DNA of 64,000 nt from UBA910 sp964369145 (lineage in GTDB: Bacteria; Patescibacteriota; Minisyncoccia; Phycocordibacterales; DATDWN01). The notes below the pieces were generated by a model. The model was given only the letters and a program-made list of their open reading frames with translations, was not told the DNA's origin and did no database searches. Positions within the stretch are counted from its first letter, which is position 1; each line of letters begins with the position of its first letter. The stretch is from positions 1 to 64,000 of the forward strand of contig CAYJEE010000001.1 of NCBI GenBank assembly GCA_964369145.1, in the 5' to 3' direction. Shown piece by piece: positions 32,726 through 41,690 of this stretch. The position numbers and the translations under genes are program-made.

Positions 32726-32935
32726 ATGTTTTATCGAGCCAGGAAGTATCTAGAGGCTGCTCTACTGTGGGTAGCTTTTATTCTTGTTTTGAGCTTTGCA
32801 TTTTCGGTGATTGTGCCTAATTTTTTACGTGCTAAGCTTGAAGCTAGCGGGAAAAACTTCAGGGTCCGCTTTGAGCGGATTTGCAAGAGGATCATTCGGT
32901 ACCTCGAGTCCGAGCCGTTCGCGTATCGGATGTAG
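32726..32935 (+). CDS. 69-aa single-pass membrane protein
   Basis: Residues about 10-32 (EAALLWVAFILVLSFAFSVI) form one membrane helix, then a strongly basic region (KNFRVRFERICKRIIRYLES). ATG at 32726, with TATGAT about 8 nt upstream, and a terminator 12 nt after the stop. Not recognised. Moderate confidence because the ORF is short. Confidence 0.5.
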   Translation: MFYRARKYLEAALLWVAFILVLSFAFSVIVPNFLRAKLEASGKNFRVRFERICKRIIRYLESEPFAYRM

Positions 32936-32946
32936 GTTGTAGTGTT

Positions 32947-32980
32947 AGCGCATCTCGTGAATAACGAGGTGCGCTTTAAA
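32947..32980 (+). terminator. terminator
   Basis: GCGC-AT-CTCGT-GAATA-ACGAG-GT-GCGC followed by TTTAAATTT. Confidence 0.7.
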
Positions 32981-33017
32981 TTTCCTATGCTACTATTAAT
33001 TATGAAAGGAGCTCTTT

Positions 33018-33200
33018 GTGGCAAATACCAATGAAGAAATTGAAAAAGAGGTTGAAAGGCCTGAACCTCTTACCTCTCAGGAAATCGACCAGGTGATTGC
33101 TAACAGTGCACATCTCTGGCGTACTCGCAAACCATTAAAGAAAGAAAGTGGTATTCCAAGGAAACCAAGGGACGTTCGCGCTTTTGTGCATGATTTCTGA
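33018..33200 (+). CDS. 60-aa hypothetical protein
   Basis: Acidic N-terminus (MANTNEEIEKEVERPEPLTS), basic C-terminal half (WRTRKPLKKESGIPRKPRDV). GTG start with AAAGGAG 7 nt upstream, TGA stop, UUCG-tetraloop terminator starting next to the stop. No family recognised. A member of the SD-led small-gene class. Confidence 0.65.
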   Translation: MANTNEEIEKEVERPEPLTSQEIDQVIANSAHLWRTRKPLKKESGIPRKPRDVRAFVHDF

Positions 33201-33225
33201 GGGGCGGTTCGCCGCCCTTTTTTTT
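33201..33225 (+). terminator. UUCG-loop terminator
   Basis: GGGCGG-TTCG-CCGCCC then eight T: textbook intrinsic terminator. It ends 28 nt before alaS. Confidence 0.95.
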
Positions 33226-33252
33226 ATACTCAAAATATGGCATATTGTGTAT

Positions 33253-35034
33253 ATGAAATCATCAGAAATTCGTGCGAGATTTTTAAACTTTTTTAAGGAA
33301 CGAGGTCATGCAGTCTTGCCGTCGGCTTCACTCCTGCCTGAAAATGACCCTTCAGTGCTTTTCAACACTGCTGGTATGCAACCGCTTGTGCCGTATCTCC
33401 TTGGAGAAAAGCATCCTCTCGGAACACGCCTCGCAAATATCCAAAAATGTGTCCGCACCGGAGATATTGACGAGATTGGCGACAACACTCACGCTACATT
33501 TTTTGAAATGATGGGTAACTGGTCTCTCGGCGACTATTTCAAAAAAGATGCAATACAGTGGAGCTTTGAGCTACTTACTAACAAAGAAATTGGTTTTGGT
33601 CTTGACCCACAGCGTCTCTACGTGACTTGCTTTGAAGGAAACGAGGACGCACCAAAAGACACTGAATCTGCTGAAATCTGGAAAGGTATTTTTGATGCTA
33701 CAGGAGTAACTGGCGAGCGTATCTACTTTCTGCCTGCAAATAAGAACTGGTGGAGTGCAGGGGAGAATGGCCCATGTGGTCCAGACACTGAAATGTTTTA
33801 CGACCTGACCGGTACATACACTTCTGGTATGACAAAAGAAGCGTACCTCGCAGCTGACGACAAACAAGAAGTGGTAGAAATCTGGAATGATGTGTTTATG
33901 GAATACCTCAAGAAAGATGGGAAGGTGGTAGGGAAGCTCGCATCACAAAACGTGGATACAGGCTCTGGTTTTGAGCGTGTGACAGCAGTACTTCAAGGTA
34001 AGAACAATATTTTCGATACGGATATTTTTGCCCCTCTAATGGAAGCTATTGGGGTGTATGGTATTACAGACTTACGAGCTAAACGTATTATTGCTGATCA
34101 TATCCGAACTTCAGTGTTTATGATTGCAGACGGTGTTTTACCGTCGAATACGGATCAAGGGTATATTCTTAGACGCTTATTGCGAAGAGCAATTTTTCAA
34201 GCTTACAATTTTCATCGAGGTCATAACACCAATTTATACATACTCACAGATGTGGTGACTGATATGTATAAGGATTCTTACCCGGACTTAAAACAGAATG
34301 AACAAAAGATTAGAGATGTAATTAAAGACGAGGAAGAGAAATTTAAAAAGACTATAGAACAAGGTACAAAGGAATTTGAGAAAATTTCTAAACAAGATAT
34401 TTCAGGAAAAGATGCTTTTATTCTTTTTTCTACGTTTGGTTTTCCATTTGATCTCACTAAAGAACTCGCTCTTGCGAAGGGTCTCTCTGTTGACGAAGCT
34501 ACGTTTAAAGAAGAATTTGCAAAACACCAGGATCTTTCACGAGCAGGAAGTGAACAAAAATTTAAAGGAGGACTCGCTGGTACCGGAGAAGTAGAAACTC
34601 GGTACCATACTGCCACTCATTTGCTCCATCAGGCTCTTCGAGATGTGCTCGGTCCTACAGTAAGCCAAAAAGGCTCAAATATCACCGCAGAGCGACTACG
34701 CTTTGACTTCACACACCCACAAAAGATGACTGATGAAGAAAAGAAAAAAGTGGAAGATATTGTCAATGGAAAAATACAGGCAAAACTTCCGATGCAAAAA
34801 GTAGTGATGAAAAAAGAAGATGCAGAAAAGACCGGCGCGCTTCACTTCTTTGGCGACAAATACGGAGATGAGGTGTCTGTCTACTTTATCGGAGACTCGA
34901 TCGACTCTGCATACTCAAAAGAATTTTGTGGAGGACCTCATGTGACAAATGTGGGAGAACTCGGAACTTTCAAAATATCGAAAGAAGAAGCTGTATCCGC
35001 CGGTGTCCGACGTATTAAGGCGGTACTGACATAG
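33253..35034 (+). CDS. alaS: alanyl-tRNA synthetase, short form lacking C-terminal domains
   Basis: 593 residues against about 870. Class II catalytic core (FFKERGHAVLPSASLLPEND, NTAGMQPLVPYLLG, EIGDNTHATFFEMMGNWSLG), tRNA-recognition helices, then the editing domain with zinc-type HTATHLLHQAL and CGGPHVTN. It stops at VRRIKAVLT, so the DHHA1/C-Ala oligomerisation region is absent, as in some reduced bacteria. CATATT ends 6 nt before the ATG at 33253. The homologous 3' element starts at the next base after the stop. Confidence 0.96.
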   Translation: MKSSEIRARFLNFFKERGHAVLPSASLLPENDPSVLFNTAGMQPLVPYLLGEKHPLGTRLANIQKCVRTGDIDEIGDNTHATFFEMMGNWSLGDYFKKDAIQWSFELLTNKEIGFGLDPQRLYVTCFEGNEDAPKDTESAEIWKGIFDATGVTGERIYFLPANKNWWSAGENGPCGPDTEMFYDLTGTYTSGMTKEAYLAADDKQEVVEIWNDVFMEYLKKDGKVVGKLASQNVDTGSGFERVTAVLQGKNNIFDTDIFAPLMEAIGVYGITDLRAKRIIADHIRTSVFMIADGVLPSNTDQGYILRRLLRRAIFQAYNFHRGHNTNLYILTDVVTDMYKDSYPDLKQNEQKIRDVIKDEEEKFKKTIEQGTKEFEKISKQDISGKDAFILFSTFGFPFDLTKELALAKGLSVDEATFKEEFAKHQDLSRAGSEQKFKGGLAGTGEVETRYHTATHLLHQALRDVLGPTVSQKGSNITAERLRFDFTHPQKMTDEEKKKVEDIVNGKIQAKLPMQKVVMKKEDAEKTGALHFFGDKYGDEVSVYFIGDSIDSAYSKEFCGGPHVTNVGELGTFKISKEEAVSAGVRRIKAVLT

Positions 35035-35157
35035 AACTTCCATATTTGGCCAATCTCATCGACTAAAATTCAGAAATGGTCCTCAACGTACCATTAAGTA
35101 CGTCTCCGGTCCCTTCCTGAATTTTATCCGCGACCTTGACTCAAATCTGAAAGTTTT
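35035..35157 (+). repeat. structured 3' element, homologous copy B
   Basis: Starts directly after the alaS stop. Same order as copy A (14593): outer stem, ATTTGGCCAATCTCATCG, middle stem CTAAAATTCAG/CTGAATTTTA, GGTCCTCAACGTAC, apical CGTAC-CATTAA-GTACG, GTACGTCTCCGGTCCCTTCC, TTTTATCCGCGACCTTG. The middle stem and the loop differ from copy A while pairing is kept. Confidence 0.8.
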
Positions 35158-35213
35158 AATAGTGCTTGTTTTTGTACAATAATATAAAAATAAAATTGTG
35201 TTATAATAAGCAT

Positions 35214-36422
35214 ATGTTATTTCGCTCATCGGACAAAAAAGGAGATGTCTGTCTTGTGCTCGATATCGGCAATGCTTCACTTGCGGGCTCTTTTGTGCTT
35301 TTTGAGCAAGGCAAGCTCCCGCAAGCGCTGTATACTATTCGCGTACCGCTTTCTATCGACGAGCATCCTCACTCAGAAAAATTGCATATCATACTCGAAT
35401 CTGAGCTCGAAGAGGTGCTTCATACGCTCCATACAAAAGGTTTTGAACATGCGTATTTTAAAGATCATGAAAAAACGATACACAAAGTGCTCTGTGTGTA
35501 TGCGTCTCCATGGTATGTATCAAAAACAAAGAAAGTGCACGTTTCAAATCAGAAACCTTTTTTTGTCACGAAACCTTTTCTCGATGATGTGCTGACTAAA
35601 GAGGCAAATTTGTTTGAACAAGAGCTTGCATCTGGTACGTACGGTGAAGAATTTAAATCAGGGATTGTGTTGATGGAAAAAACTATTGTTGATGCACGGA
35701 TCAACGGGTATTCGATCGATAATCCTGTCGGACAAAAGACAACCGAATGTGACATCGTGATGTATCTCGGTATCGGATCGGCTCCGGTCGTCGATATGGT
35801 GCAGGGTTTGATCACTCGACATTTTCCATACACCGCACAAGATATTATTTCTCACACCTTTCCGCTCGTCGTACAGACTGCACTTCAGAAAATCGTACCT
35901 CATGAAAAAAACTATATCCTGTGTGATATAACCGGTGAAGTGACCGATATGACATGCGTGAGTGACGGTGTGGTAAAAAACACAACATCATTTCCTTCAG
36001 GAAAATTCTTTTTGATTAGAAAATTAATGCAGAATCTCGGTGTCCCAGCTGAAGTAGCTCAGTCATTCCTCCATTTATGGCAGACCGGTAATGCTCAAGA
36101 AGACATAGAAACAAAAATACAAGAAGCATTGCTCGATGTTGAGCGTGAGTGGTCTATTTATCTCGAGGATGCTCTCTCTCATCTCGGTGACATACGATCA
36201 TTGCCTCAAAAAGTGTACATAACAGCAGATTCTGATGTGGTGCATGTCTTCATGGATTTTTTAAAGGTATCAAAAATAGATATGACTGCGTTGTGGAGAA
36301 AGGGTCTTTTGGTTGGGTATATTGGAGAAGAGATGCTTACTCGATTTTACAATTCTCCAAATCACCTCACTTTTGATGAATGTATCGCACTCGACTCAAT
36401 TTTTTTGGGAGTTTTCCAGTAG
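35214..36422 (+). CDS. actin-like ATPase-fold protein, FtsA/PilM-like
   Basis: 402 residues. Phosphate-1-like CLVLDIGNASLAGSFVLF and phosphate-2-like YILCDITGEVTDMTCVSDG indicate the actin/Hsp70 ATPase fold; overall layout resembles PilM/FtsA proteins widespread in CPR genomes near surface-structure genes. The following baseplate-J-like membrane protein fits a joint cell-envelope role (inference). TATAAT (35202-35207) ends 6 nt before the ATG. Confidence 0.75.
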   Translation: MLFRSSDKKGDVCLVLDIGNASLAGSFVLFEQGKLPQALYTIRVPLSIDEHPHSEKLHIILESELEEVLHTLHTKGFEHAYFKDHEKTIHKVLCVYASPWYVSKTKKVHVSNQKPFFVTKPFLDDVLTKEANLFEQELASGTYGEEFKSGIVLMEKTIVDARINGYSIDNPVGQKTTECDIVMYLGIGSAPVVDMVQGLITRHFPYTAQDIISHTFPLVVQTALQKIVPHEKNYILCDITGEVTDMTCVSDGVVKNTTSFPSGKFFLIRKLMQNLGVPAEVAQSFLHLWQTGNAQEDIETKIQEALLDVEREWSIYLEDALSHLGDIRSLPQKVYITADSDVVHVFMDFLKVSKIDMTALWRKGLLVGYIGEEMLTRFYNSPNHLTFDECIALDSIFLGVFQ

Positions 36423-36496
36423 TCTGTGCATAAGTTATCCGTTGCATATATACAAGATTTCTTGGTATTATATAAGCATATAAAGTACACAGGTAT

Positions 36497-37918
36497 ATGA
36501 AAAAAAATATTGTACAAGACGTTGTATTTCCTAAACGTTCTATTAGAGAGGTAGAGCTTCCTTCTCGGAAAAAAGAAAGTTCATTTACCGCACCAGTACA
36601 AAAAACTATTTCAAAACCTGAACCAACTCCTACCACAAGGCCAGTTGTCGCACCAGATCCGTTTGTTGAAGATGGAGAAGATACCGTACTTCATCGTCGG
36701 ATTCCTACACAGTCTCGTCCTCCATATACATTTGACTACAACAACGATATCCCTGCACCAAAAGAATCAAGAATTGGCCTCTGGGTCTCAATCGCTTTGT
36801 TTATTGTCGCACTTGGGTTTGGAGTTTCAGCTCTTTTTGTGTCGGCCGAAGTTTCTATACAACCAAAAACACAAAGTGTACCGATTAATACAGCACTGAC
36901 TGCACTCAAGGATCGTCCTGCAGGAGAGTTTGGATATCAAGTAGTATCTGTCTCATCTTCGGTTGAGCGTACTGTACCTGCAGGCGCAGCTCAAAAGGTA
37001 GATAAAAAAGCAACAGGGACTATTATTATTTACAATAATGCAACAGAAGCACCTCAAAAATTAATTGCAAATACTCGGTTCGAGTCAAATGACGGCAAAA
37101 TCTTCCGTATTGCAAATGCGATTTCAATACCTGGACGTAAGACAGAAAATGGCAAGACTGTACCAGGGAGTGTAGAAGCAGTCGTCACCGCAGATCAGCC
37201 AGGGGATACATATAACCTCGGATTGGTTGATTTTACAGTACCAGGTCTCAAAGGTGACCCTCGATATACCACAATCTATGCTCGATCAAAAGCACCAATG
37301 ACCGGAGGTTTTTCAGGTGAAATGAAAGTTATCGATCCAAATCTCGAAAAAGTAACTCAAAAAGAACTCGAAATAGAACTCAAGGATATTCTTAAAAAAG
37401 ACATTGCATCCCAGATTCCTGTAAACTTTATCCTTTTTTCTGATGCACTTTCATATGAAATTGAAGCGGTATCACAAAAGAGTACAGCCGAAGGTGACGT
37501 TGCGGTACTTACGGTAAAAGGTACTGCTCATGCGCTTATTTTTGACCGAGATCTTCTCTCAAAGTCAATCATGGATACTCTCAAAGATTCTGTCGTTACT
37601 GATGGGCAGCTCGTATCTGTGACCAATCTAGAAAAACTCACCTTTGTGCTCACAGGCAACAGTGTGATCCGTCAAAATACCACAACCCCGGTTACATTTA
37701 CCCTCAGTGGTGACGCCCAAATTGAATGGTTATATGATGAATCTATCCTAAAAAATGACCTTTTGGGCATTAAAAAATCAGACCTCGCGTCTCTACTACA
37801 AGCAAAATACCCCTCTATTGAAAGTGCTCGAGTGAAGATACGACCGGTGTGGAAACGGTCATTTCCAATCGATCCAAGCAAGGTTACTCTTATAAAACTA
37901 ACACCTCTAGAGAGGTAG
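36497..37918 (+). CDS. membrane-anchored baseplate J-like domain protein
   Basis: 473 residues. Disordered, Pro-rich cytosolic N-terminus (residues 1-93), one membrane helix (IGLWVSIALFIVALGFGVSA), then a long external beta domain with ATGTIIIYNNATEAPQKLIA, FESNDGKIFRIA and GDTYNLGLVDFTVPG, the pattern of the baseplate-J-like proteins common in Parcubacteria. Function unknown; possibly surface attachment or an extrusion apparatus. TATTAT lies about 25 nt upstream of the ATG with AGGT close to the start. Follows the actin-like gene by 74 nt. Confidence 0.75.
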   Translation: MKKNIVQDVVFPKRSIREVELPSRKKESSFTAPVQKTISKPEPTPTTRPVVAPDPFVEDGEDTVLHRRIPTQSRPPYTFDYNNDIPAPKESRIGLWVSIALFIVALGFGVSALFVSAEVSIQPKTQSVPINTALTALKDRPAGEFGYQVVSVSSSVERTVPAGAAQKVDKKATGTIIIYNNATEAPQKLIANTRFESNDGKIFRIANAISIPGRKTENGKTVPGSVEAVVTADQPGDTYNLGLVDFTVPGLKGDPRYTTIYARSKAPMTGGFSGEMKVIDPNLEKVTQKELEIELKDILKKDIASQIPVNFILFSDALSYEIEAVSQKSTAEGDVAVLTVKGTAHALIFDRDLLSKSIMDTLKDSVVTDGQLVSVTNLEKLTFVLTGNSVIRQNTTTPVTFTLSGDAQIEWLYDESILKNDLLGIKKSDLASLLQAKYPSIESARVKIRPVWKRSFPIDPSKVTLIKLTPLER

Positions 37919-37982
37919 GATAGGGCCCTATTGACTCAAAGGCCCGTCTTCTGCTACAATACTACCCATTGATTGAAAAGTA

Positions 37983-38204
37983 ATGCACAACCAAGAAAAA
38001 AAGGATCTTAGTGTTTCAGGAATCGTCATAGAAGCTCTCCCAAATACTTTTTTTAGAGTACGGAGAGACGATACGGGCGAGGAAATGCTTACATATCTCT
38101 CAGGTAAAATGCGCTTGCATCGAATCAGAGTTTTGGTTGGAGACAAGGTGGTTGTAGAGCTTGAGCCGTATGGAGGCAAAGGTCGCATCACCAAACGAAC
38201 ATAA
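37983..38204 (+). CDS. infA: translation initiation factor IF-1
   Basis: 73 residues, OB fold: VSGIVIEALPNTFFRVRRDD, YLSGKMRLHRIRVLVGDKV. First gene of the S13/alpha ribosomal operon. Promoter TTGACT-18-TACAAT just upstream (about 37931-37960). An ATAGGGCCCTAT palindrome lies at about 37921-37932. Confidence 0.97.
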   Translation: MHNQEKKDLSVSGIVIEALPNTFFRVRRDDTGEEMLTYLSGKMRLHRIRVLVGDKVVVELEPYGGKGRITKRT

Positions 38205-38222
38205 TTTTTTAAAATATTTATC

Positions 38223-38339
38223 ATGAAAGTCAAAGCATCAGTTAAAAAGAGATGTGCTCACTGCCAAGTAGTCCGACGAAAGGGTTATGTGTATGTGGTG
38301 TGCAAATCTAATGCTCGACATAAACAACGACAAGGTTAA
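38223..38339 (+). CDS. rpmJ: 50S ribosomal protein bL36
   Basis: 38 residues, MKVKASVKKRCAHCQVVRRK and so on. Zinc ligands Cys11, Cys14, Cys27 and His32 are all present (zinc-binding C+ form). Sits in the normal place between infA and rpsM. Confidence 0.97.
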   Translation: MKVKASVKKRCAHCQVVRRKGYVYVVCKSNARHKQRQG

Positions 38340-38344
38340 TTTTT

Positions 38345-38725
38345 ATGCGAATACTCGGTATAACAATCCCAGATGAAAAACGACTCGAAGTAGGGCTTAC
38401 AGTGCTCTACGGTATTGGACGTCCTCTTGCTAAAACAATCCTCAAAAGTGCAAAGGTTGATTTTGGTATGAAAGCAAAAGATCTTACTGTCGAACAAGAA
38501 AACGCAATCCGAAAAGAAGTTGAAGCCAACAAAATCGAAGGAGATTTGAAACGAGAAGTCGCATCAAACATTAAACGACTTAAAGATATAAAATCTCTCC
38601 GAGGTTCACGACATCAGCGAGGACTTCCGTCTCGAGGACAGCGTACAAAAACTAACTCTCGAACACGACGAGGAAATGTACGAAAGACCATGGGTACGGG
38701 ACGACGTGCAGCCGACAAGAAATAA
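38345..38725 (+). CDS. rpsM: 30S ribosomal protein uS13
   Basis: 126 residues. MRILGITIPDEKRLEVGLTV, GIGRPLAKTIL, and the basic tail LRGSRHQRGLPSRGQRTKTN. Arginines are mostly CGA. Unusual: a structured 3' element (38726-38850) separates it from rpsK inside the operon. Confidence 0.97.
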   Translation: MRILGITIPDEKRLEVGLTVLYGIGRPLAKTILKSAKVDFGMKAKDLTVEQENAIRKEVEANKIEGDLKREVASNIKRLKDIKSLRGSRHQRGLPSRGQRTKTNSRTRRGNVRKTMGTGRRAADKK

Positions 38726-38850
38726 AAATTCCAAATTATGAACTATCTCATCTTCTAAAATTTTAAAAATATTTTCCGCCGTAGCACTCAGTACGTCTAC
38801 AAATATTTCCAAAATTTTATAAACGATCTAGCTCAAATTTGAAACTTTTA
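38726..38850 (+). repeat. structured 3' element, diverged copy C inside the ribosomal operon
   Basis: Begins at the rpsM stop. Same layout as copies A and B: AAATTCC..AAATT outer stem with AATTTGAAACTTTT, word CTCATCTTCTAAAATTTTA, middle stem AAAATTTTaAAAATATTT / AAATATTTccAAAATTTTAT, apex around CACTCAGTACGTCTAC, then TTTTATAAACGATCTAGCTC. Primary sequence is AT-drifted but pairing is intact. Confidence 0.7.
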
Positions 38851-38868
38851 AAAAAATCAACAATTACA

Positions 38869-39300
38869 ATGGGAAAGAAAAAAATCGCAACAGCAAAAGA
38901 TAGTGGGGGAGATGGAGGAAAATCTTCAAATGTTCCTTCTGTATCTAAAAAGAAGGTTGATGTAGGTCAGCTTTTTGTTCAGTCTACATACAACAATACG
39001 ATTCTTGTACTCACTGATAGTAAAGGTAATGTGCTCGCACAGTCTTCTTCAGGAGCGCTTGGGTTTAAAGGTGCAAAAAAAGGAACTCCGTTTGCAGCAG
39101 CAAAGGTAGGTGAGATTCTCGGTGCAAAAGCTGGTGTAATGGGAATGAAAGAAGTATCTGTTGTTGTAAAAGGTGTGGGTTCTGGACGAGAGTCAAGTAT
39201 CCGAGGCTTTATTGCAAAAGGTATTACAATTACATCAATTAAAGATGTGACACCAGTTCCATTTAACGGACCAAAACCTAAAAAACCACGACGAGTATAA
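38869..39300 (+). CDS. rpsK: 30S ribosomal protein uS11
   Basis: 143 residues. Variable N-terminus (MGKKKIATAKDSGGDG), then conserved QLFVQSTYNNTILVLTDSKG, GFKGAKKGTPFAAAKVGEIL and the C-terminal NGPKPKKPRRV. ATG at 38869; an upstream in-frame Met would overlap the structured element. Confidence 0.96.
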   Translation: MGKKKIATAKDSGGDGGKSSNVPSVSKKKVDVGQLFVQSTYNNTILVLTDSKGNVLAQSSSGALGFKGAKKGTPFAAAKVGEILGAKAGVMGMKEVSVVVKGVGSGRESSIRGFIAKGITITSIKDVTPVPFNGPKPKKPRRV

Positions 39301-39311
39301 TTTAAAATAAT

Positions 39312-39923
39312 ATGATTACTGGACCAAAATACAAAATTGCACGAAAACTTGGAGCCCCTGTGTTTGAAAAAACACAAACTCAAAAATACGCTCAACACCT
39401 TGAGCGTAAATCTCGTGTGAAAAAAAGTTTTGCTAAGCCAAAGTCAGAGTATGCATTTCAACACAACGAAAAGCAAAAAGCTCGAATGGTATACGGTGTT
39501 TCAGAAAAACAATTTTCAAACTACGTAAAAACAGCGATTGAAAAGAAAGCATCAAAAGCAGTAGGAGCTATCTACGAAGCGCTCGAGCTTCGACTCGACA
39601 ATGCAGTTGCTCGTCTCGGTCTTGCTACTACACGACTTGCAGCGCGACAGATGGTGTCACACGGACACATCACTGTAAATGGTACTAAAGTAACTATCCC
39701 TTCATACAAACTTTCATTGGGAGATGTGATCTCAATTCGAAAGGGAAGTGTTGAAAAACCTCTCTTTGCATCATTTGATGAACGTTTCAAAAGCCTTACA
39801 GTGCCTGCATGGTTGTCGTTTGATCCAAATGCGAAAACTGCGACAGTACAAGGTATGCCAAAAATGGAGCAAGGAAATACACTGTTTGACCTCGGAGCTG
39901 TGGTTGAATTCTACAGCAGATAA
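39312..39923 (+). CDS. rpsD: 30S ribosomal protein uS4
   Basis: 203 residues. Primary rRNA-binding protein with S4 domain: YEALELRLDNAVARLGLATT, ARQMVSHGHITVNG. The N-terminal zinc-type Cys cluster is absent. 11 nt after rpsK. Confidence 0.97.
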   Translation: MITGPKYKIARKLGAPVFEKTQTQKYAQHLERKSRVKKSFAKPKSEYAFQHNEKQKARMVYGVSEKQFSNYVKTAIEKKASKAVGAIYEALELRLDNAVARLGLATTRLAARQMVSHGHITVNGTKVTIPSYKLSLGDVISIRKGSVEKPLFASFDERFKSLTVPAWLSFDPNAKTATVQGMPKMEQGNTLFDLGAVVEFYSR

Positions 39924-39994
39924 TATACAGCATATACGGTTGAAAATTTATATAAATAATGTATAATTTATAAACCAATTTTTAATAAAACATC

Positions 39995-40960
39995 ATGTCT
40001 GATTACACAATTGTATTACCATCAAAACCACGAATCGTCTCTGAAGAGAAGTTTTCTGGTGTCTATGAAATCGACGGTCTTTACCCAGGATACGGTCATA
40101 CACTCGGTAACTCACTTCGACGTATCATCCTTTCGTCTCTTCCTGGTGCAGCGATCACATCAGTAAAGATTGCTGGTGCAGCACATGAATTTTCTGTACT
40201 TTCTGGTGTAAAAGAAGACGTGATTACTATTCTTTTGAACCTCAAACAAGTTCGAATGGCATTGACTTCAGATGAACCTCAGACAGTTACACTCAAAGTA
40301 AAGGGTGTTAAAAATGTAACAGCAGCTGATATCAAAGTATCTGGTCAGGTTGAAATCCTTACTCCAGAGCAACACATCGCTACACTGACAGATAAAAACT
40401 CAGAAATTGATATTGAAATCACTGTAGAAAAAGGTCTTGGTTTTGTAACTAAAGATGTACGAGAGAAAAATCGAGTAGATATCGGATCTATTGCAGTCGA
40501 CTCTATCTTTACACCGATTCGACGAGTGAGTTATGAAGTAGAAAATATGCGAGTAGGTGACCGAACAGACTTCAACCGACTCCGAATCGCTATCTCAACA
40601 GATGGTACTCTTTCTCCTAAAGACGCTCTCGAACGATCAATCGAAATCATGATCAACCAGCTCAAAGCGATTGTTGGTTTCAAAGAAGAGGAAGAACTTC
40701 CTGTGTCTAAAAATGTAGCAATCGATGAAGCAAGTGCGGGAGCTAAAAAAGAGGATGATGAAGATTTTCTTAAGACACGAATTGAAAACCTCGATCTCTC
40801 AGTGCGAACACTCAATGCACTTTCAAATGCAAACATCCGAACAGTAGGAGGTCTTGCTCGCAAGAAGGAGGAGGATATCCTCGAAATCGAAGGTATGGGA
40901 GCAAAAGGAGTATCTGAAATCAAGAAAGCTCTCGGAGAACACGGCATCACTTTAAAATAG
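39995..40960 (+). CDS. rpoA: RNA polymerase alpha subunit
   Basis: 321 residues. N-terminal dimerisation domain (YEIDGLYPGYGHTLGNSLRR) and full C-terminal DNA-binding domain (NLDLSVRTLNALSNANIRTV, LEIEGMGAKGVSEIKKAL). TATAAT at about 39962-39967 gives an internal promoter with a short leader. Confidence 0.98.
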   Translation: MSDYTIVLPSKPRIVSEEKFSGVYEIDGLYPGYGHTLGNSLRRIILSSLPGAAITSVKIAGAAHEFSVLSGVKEDVITILLNLKQVRMALTSDEPQTVTLKVKGVKNVTAADIKVSGQVEILTPEQHIATLTDKNSEIDIEITVEKGLGFVTKDVREKNRVDIGSIAVDSIFTPIRRVSYEVENMRVGDRTDFNRLRIAISTDGTLSPKDALERSIEIMINQLKAIVGFKEEEELPVSKNVAIDEASAGAKKEDDEDFLKTRIENLDLSVRTLNALSNANIRTVGGLARKKEEDILEIEGMGAKGVSEIKKALGEHGITLK

Positions 40961-40990
40961 TCAACAGAGAATAGTCATTAGACAAAAATT

Positions 40991-41338
40991 ATGAACCACC
41001 ACAAAGCAAACAGAAAATTCGGACGAGTTACAAAAGTACGAAACGCACTCATGAAGTCGCTCGCACGCTCTTTGGTGTTGGAGGGTAAAATCAAGACTAC
41101 TGATGCAAAAGCTCGAGAACTTCGACCATACGCAGAAAAAATCATTACTCAGGGTAAACTTGGTACACTTGCTTCACGACGACTCATCATCGCAAAGATA
41201 GGTGCTGATGGTGCCGAGAAAGTAGTAAAAGAAGTATCTCCTCGATACACTTCACGTGCAGGAGGGTATACTCGTATTACAAAGTTGCCAAGACGCTCTG
41301 GGGATGGTAGTCTAATGGCCTATATCGAATTAGTATAA
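40991..41338 (+). CDS. rplQ: 50S ribosomal protein bL17
   Basis: 115 residues. MNHHKANRKFGRVTKVRNAL, LARSLVLEGKIKTTDAKARE, GGYTRITKLPRRSGDGSLMA. Line of the tunnel exit. Operon member 30 nt after rpoA. Confidence 0.97.
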   Translation: MNHHKANRKFGRVTKVRNALMKSLARSLVLEGKIKTTDAKARELRPYAEKIITQGKLGTLASRRLIIAKIGADGAEKVVKEVSPRYTSRAGGYTRITKLPRRSGDGSLMAYIELV

Positions 41339-41342
41339 ACCT

Positions 41343-41687
41343 ATGAAATACACACTCGACGCAGAAAACAAAAAACTCGGACGAATTGCAACAGAAATTG
41401 CAGTGCTTTTGATGGGTAAAAACAAAATCGATTTTGCTCGTAATGCTATGCCTGACGATCAGGTAGAAGTAAAAAATGCTTCAAAACTTTCAATAACTGA
41501 CAAAAAAGCAGAAAGTACTGTATACAAAAACTATTCTGGATACCCAGGTGGTCTCACTATCAAACCTCTTTCAAAGGTTGCAGCAGAGCGAGGATACGCA
41601 GAAGCGCTCCGACGGACAGTTTCTGGAATGCTCCCAAAAAACAAACTTCGAGCACGAATGCTTAAGAATTTAACAATACACGAATAG
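41343..41687 (+). CDS. rplM: 50S ribosomal protein uL13
   Basis: 114 residues. LDAENKKLGRIATEIAVLLM, YSGYPGGLT, RRTVSGMLPKNKLRARMLKN. Shorter than usual at the N-terminus (about 142 in E. coli). 4 nt after rplQ and 3 nt before rpsI. Confidence 0.96.
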   Translation: MKYTLDAENKKLGRIATEIAVLLMGKNKIDFARNAMPDDQVEVKNASKLSITDKKAESTVYKNYSGYPGGLTIKPLSKVAAERGYAEALRRTVSGMLPKNKLRARMLKNLTIHE

Positions 41688-41690
41688 AAT

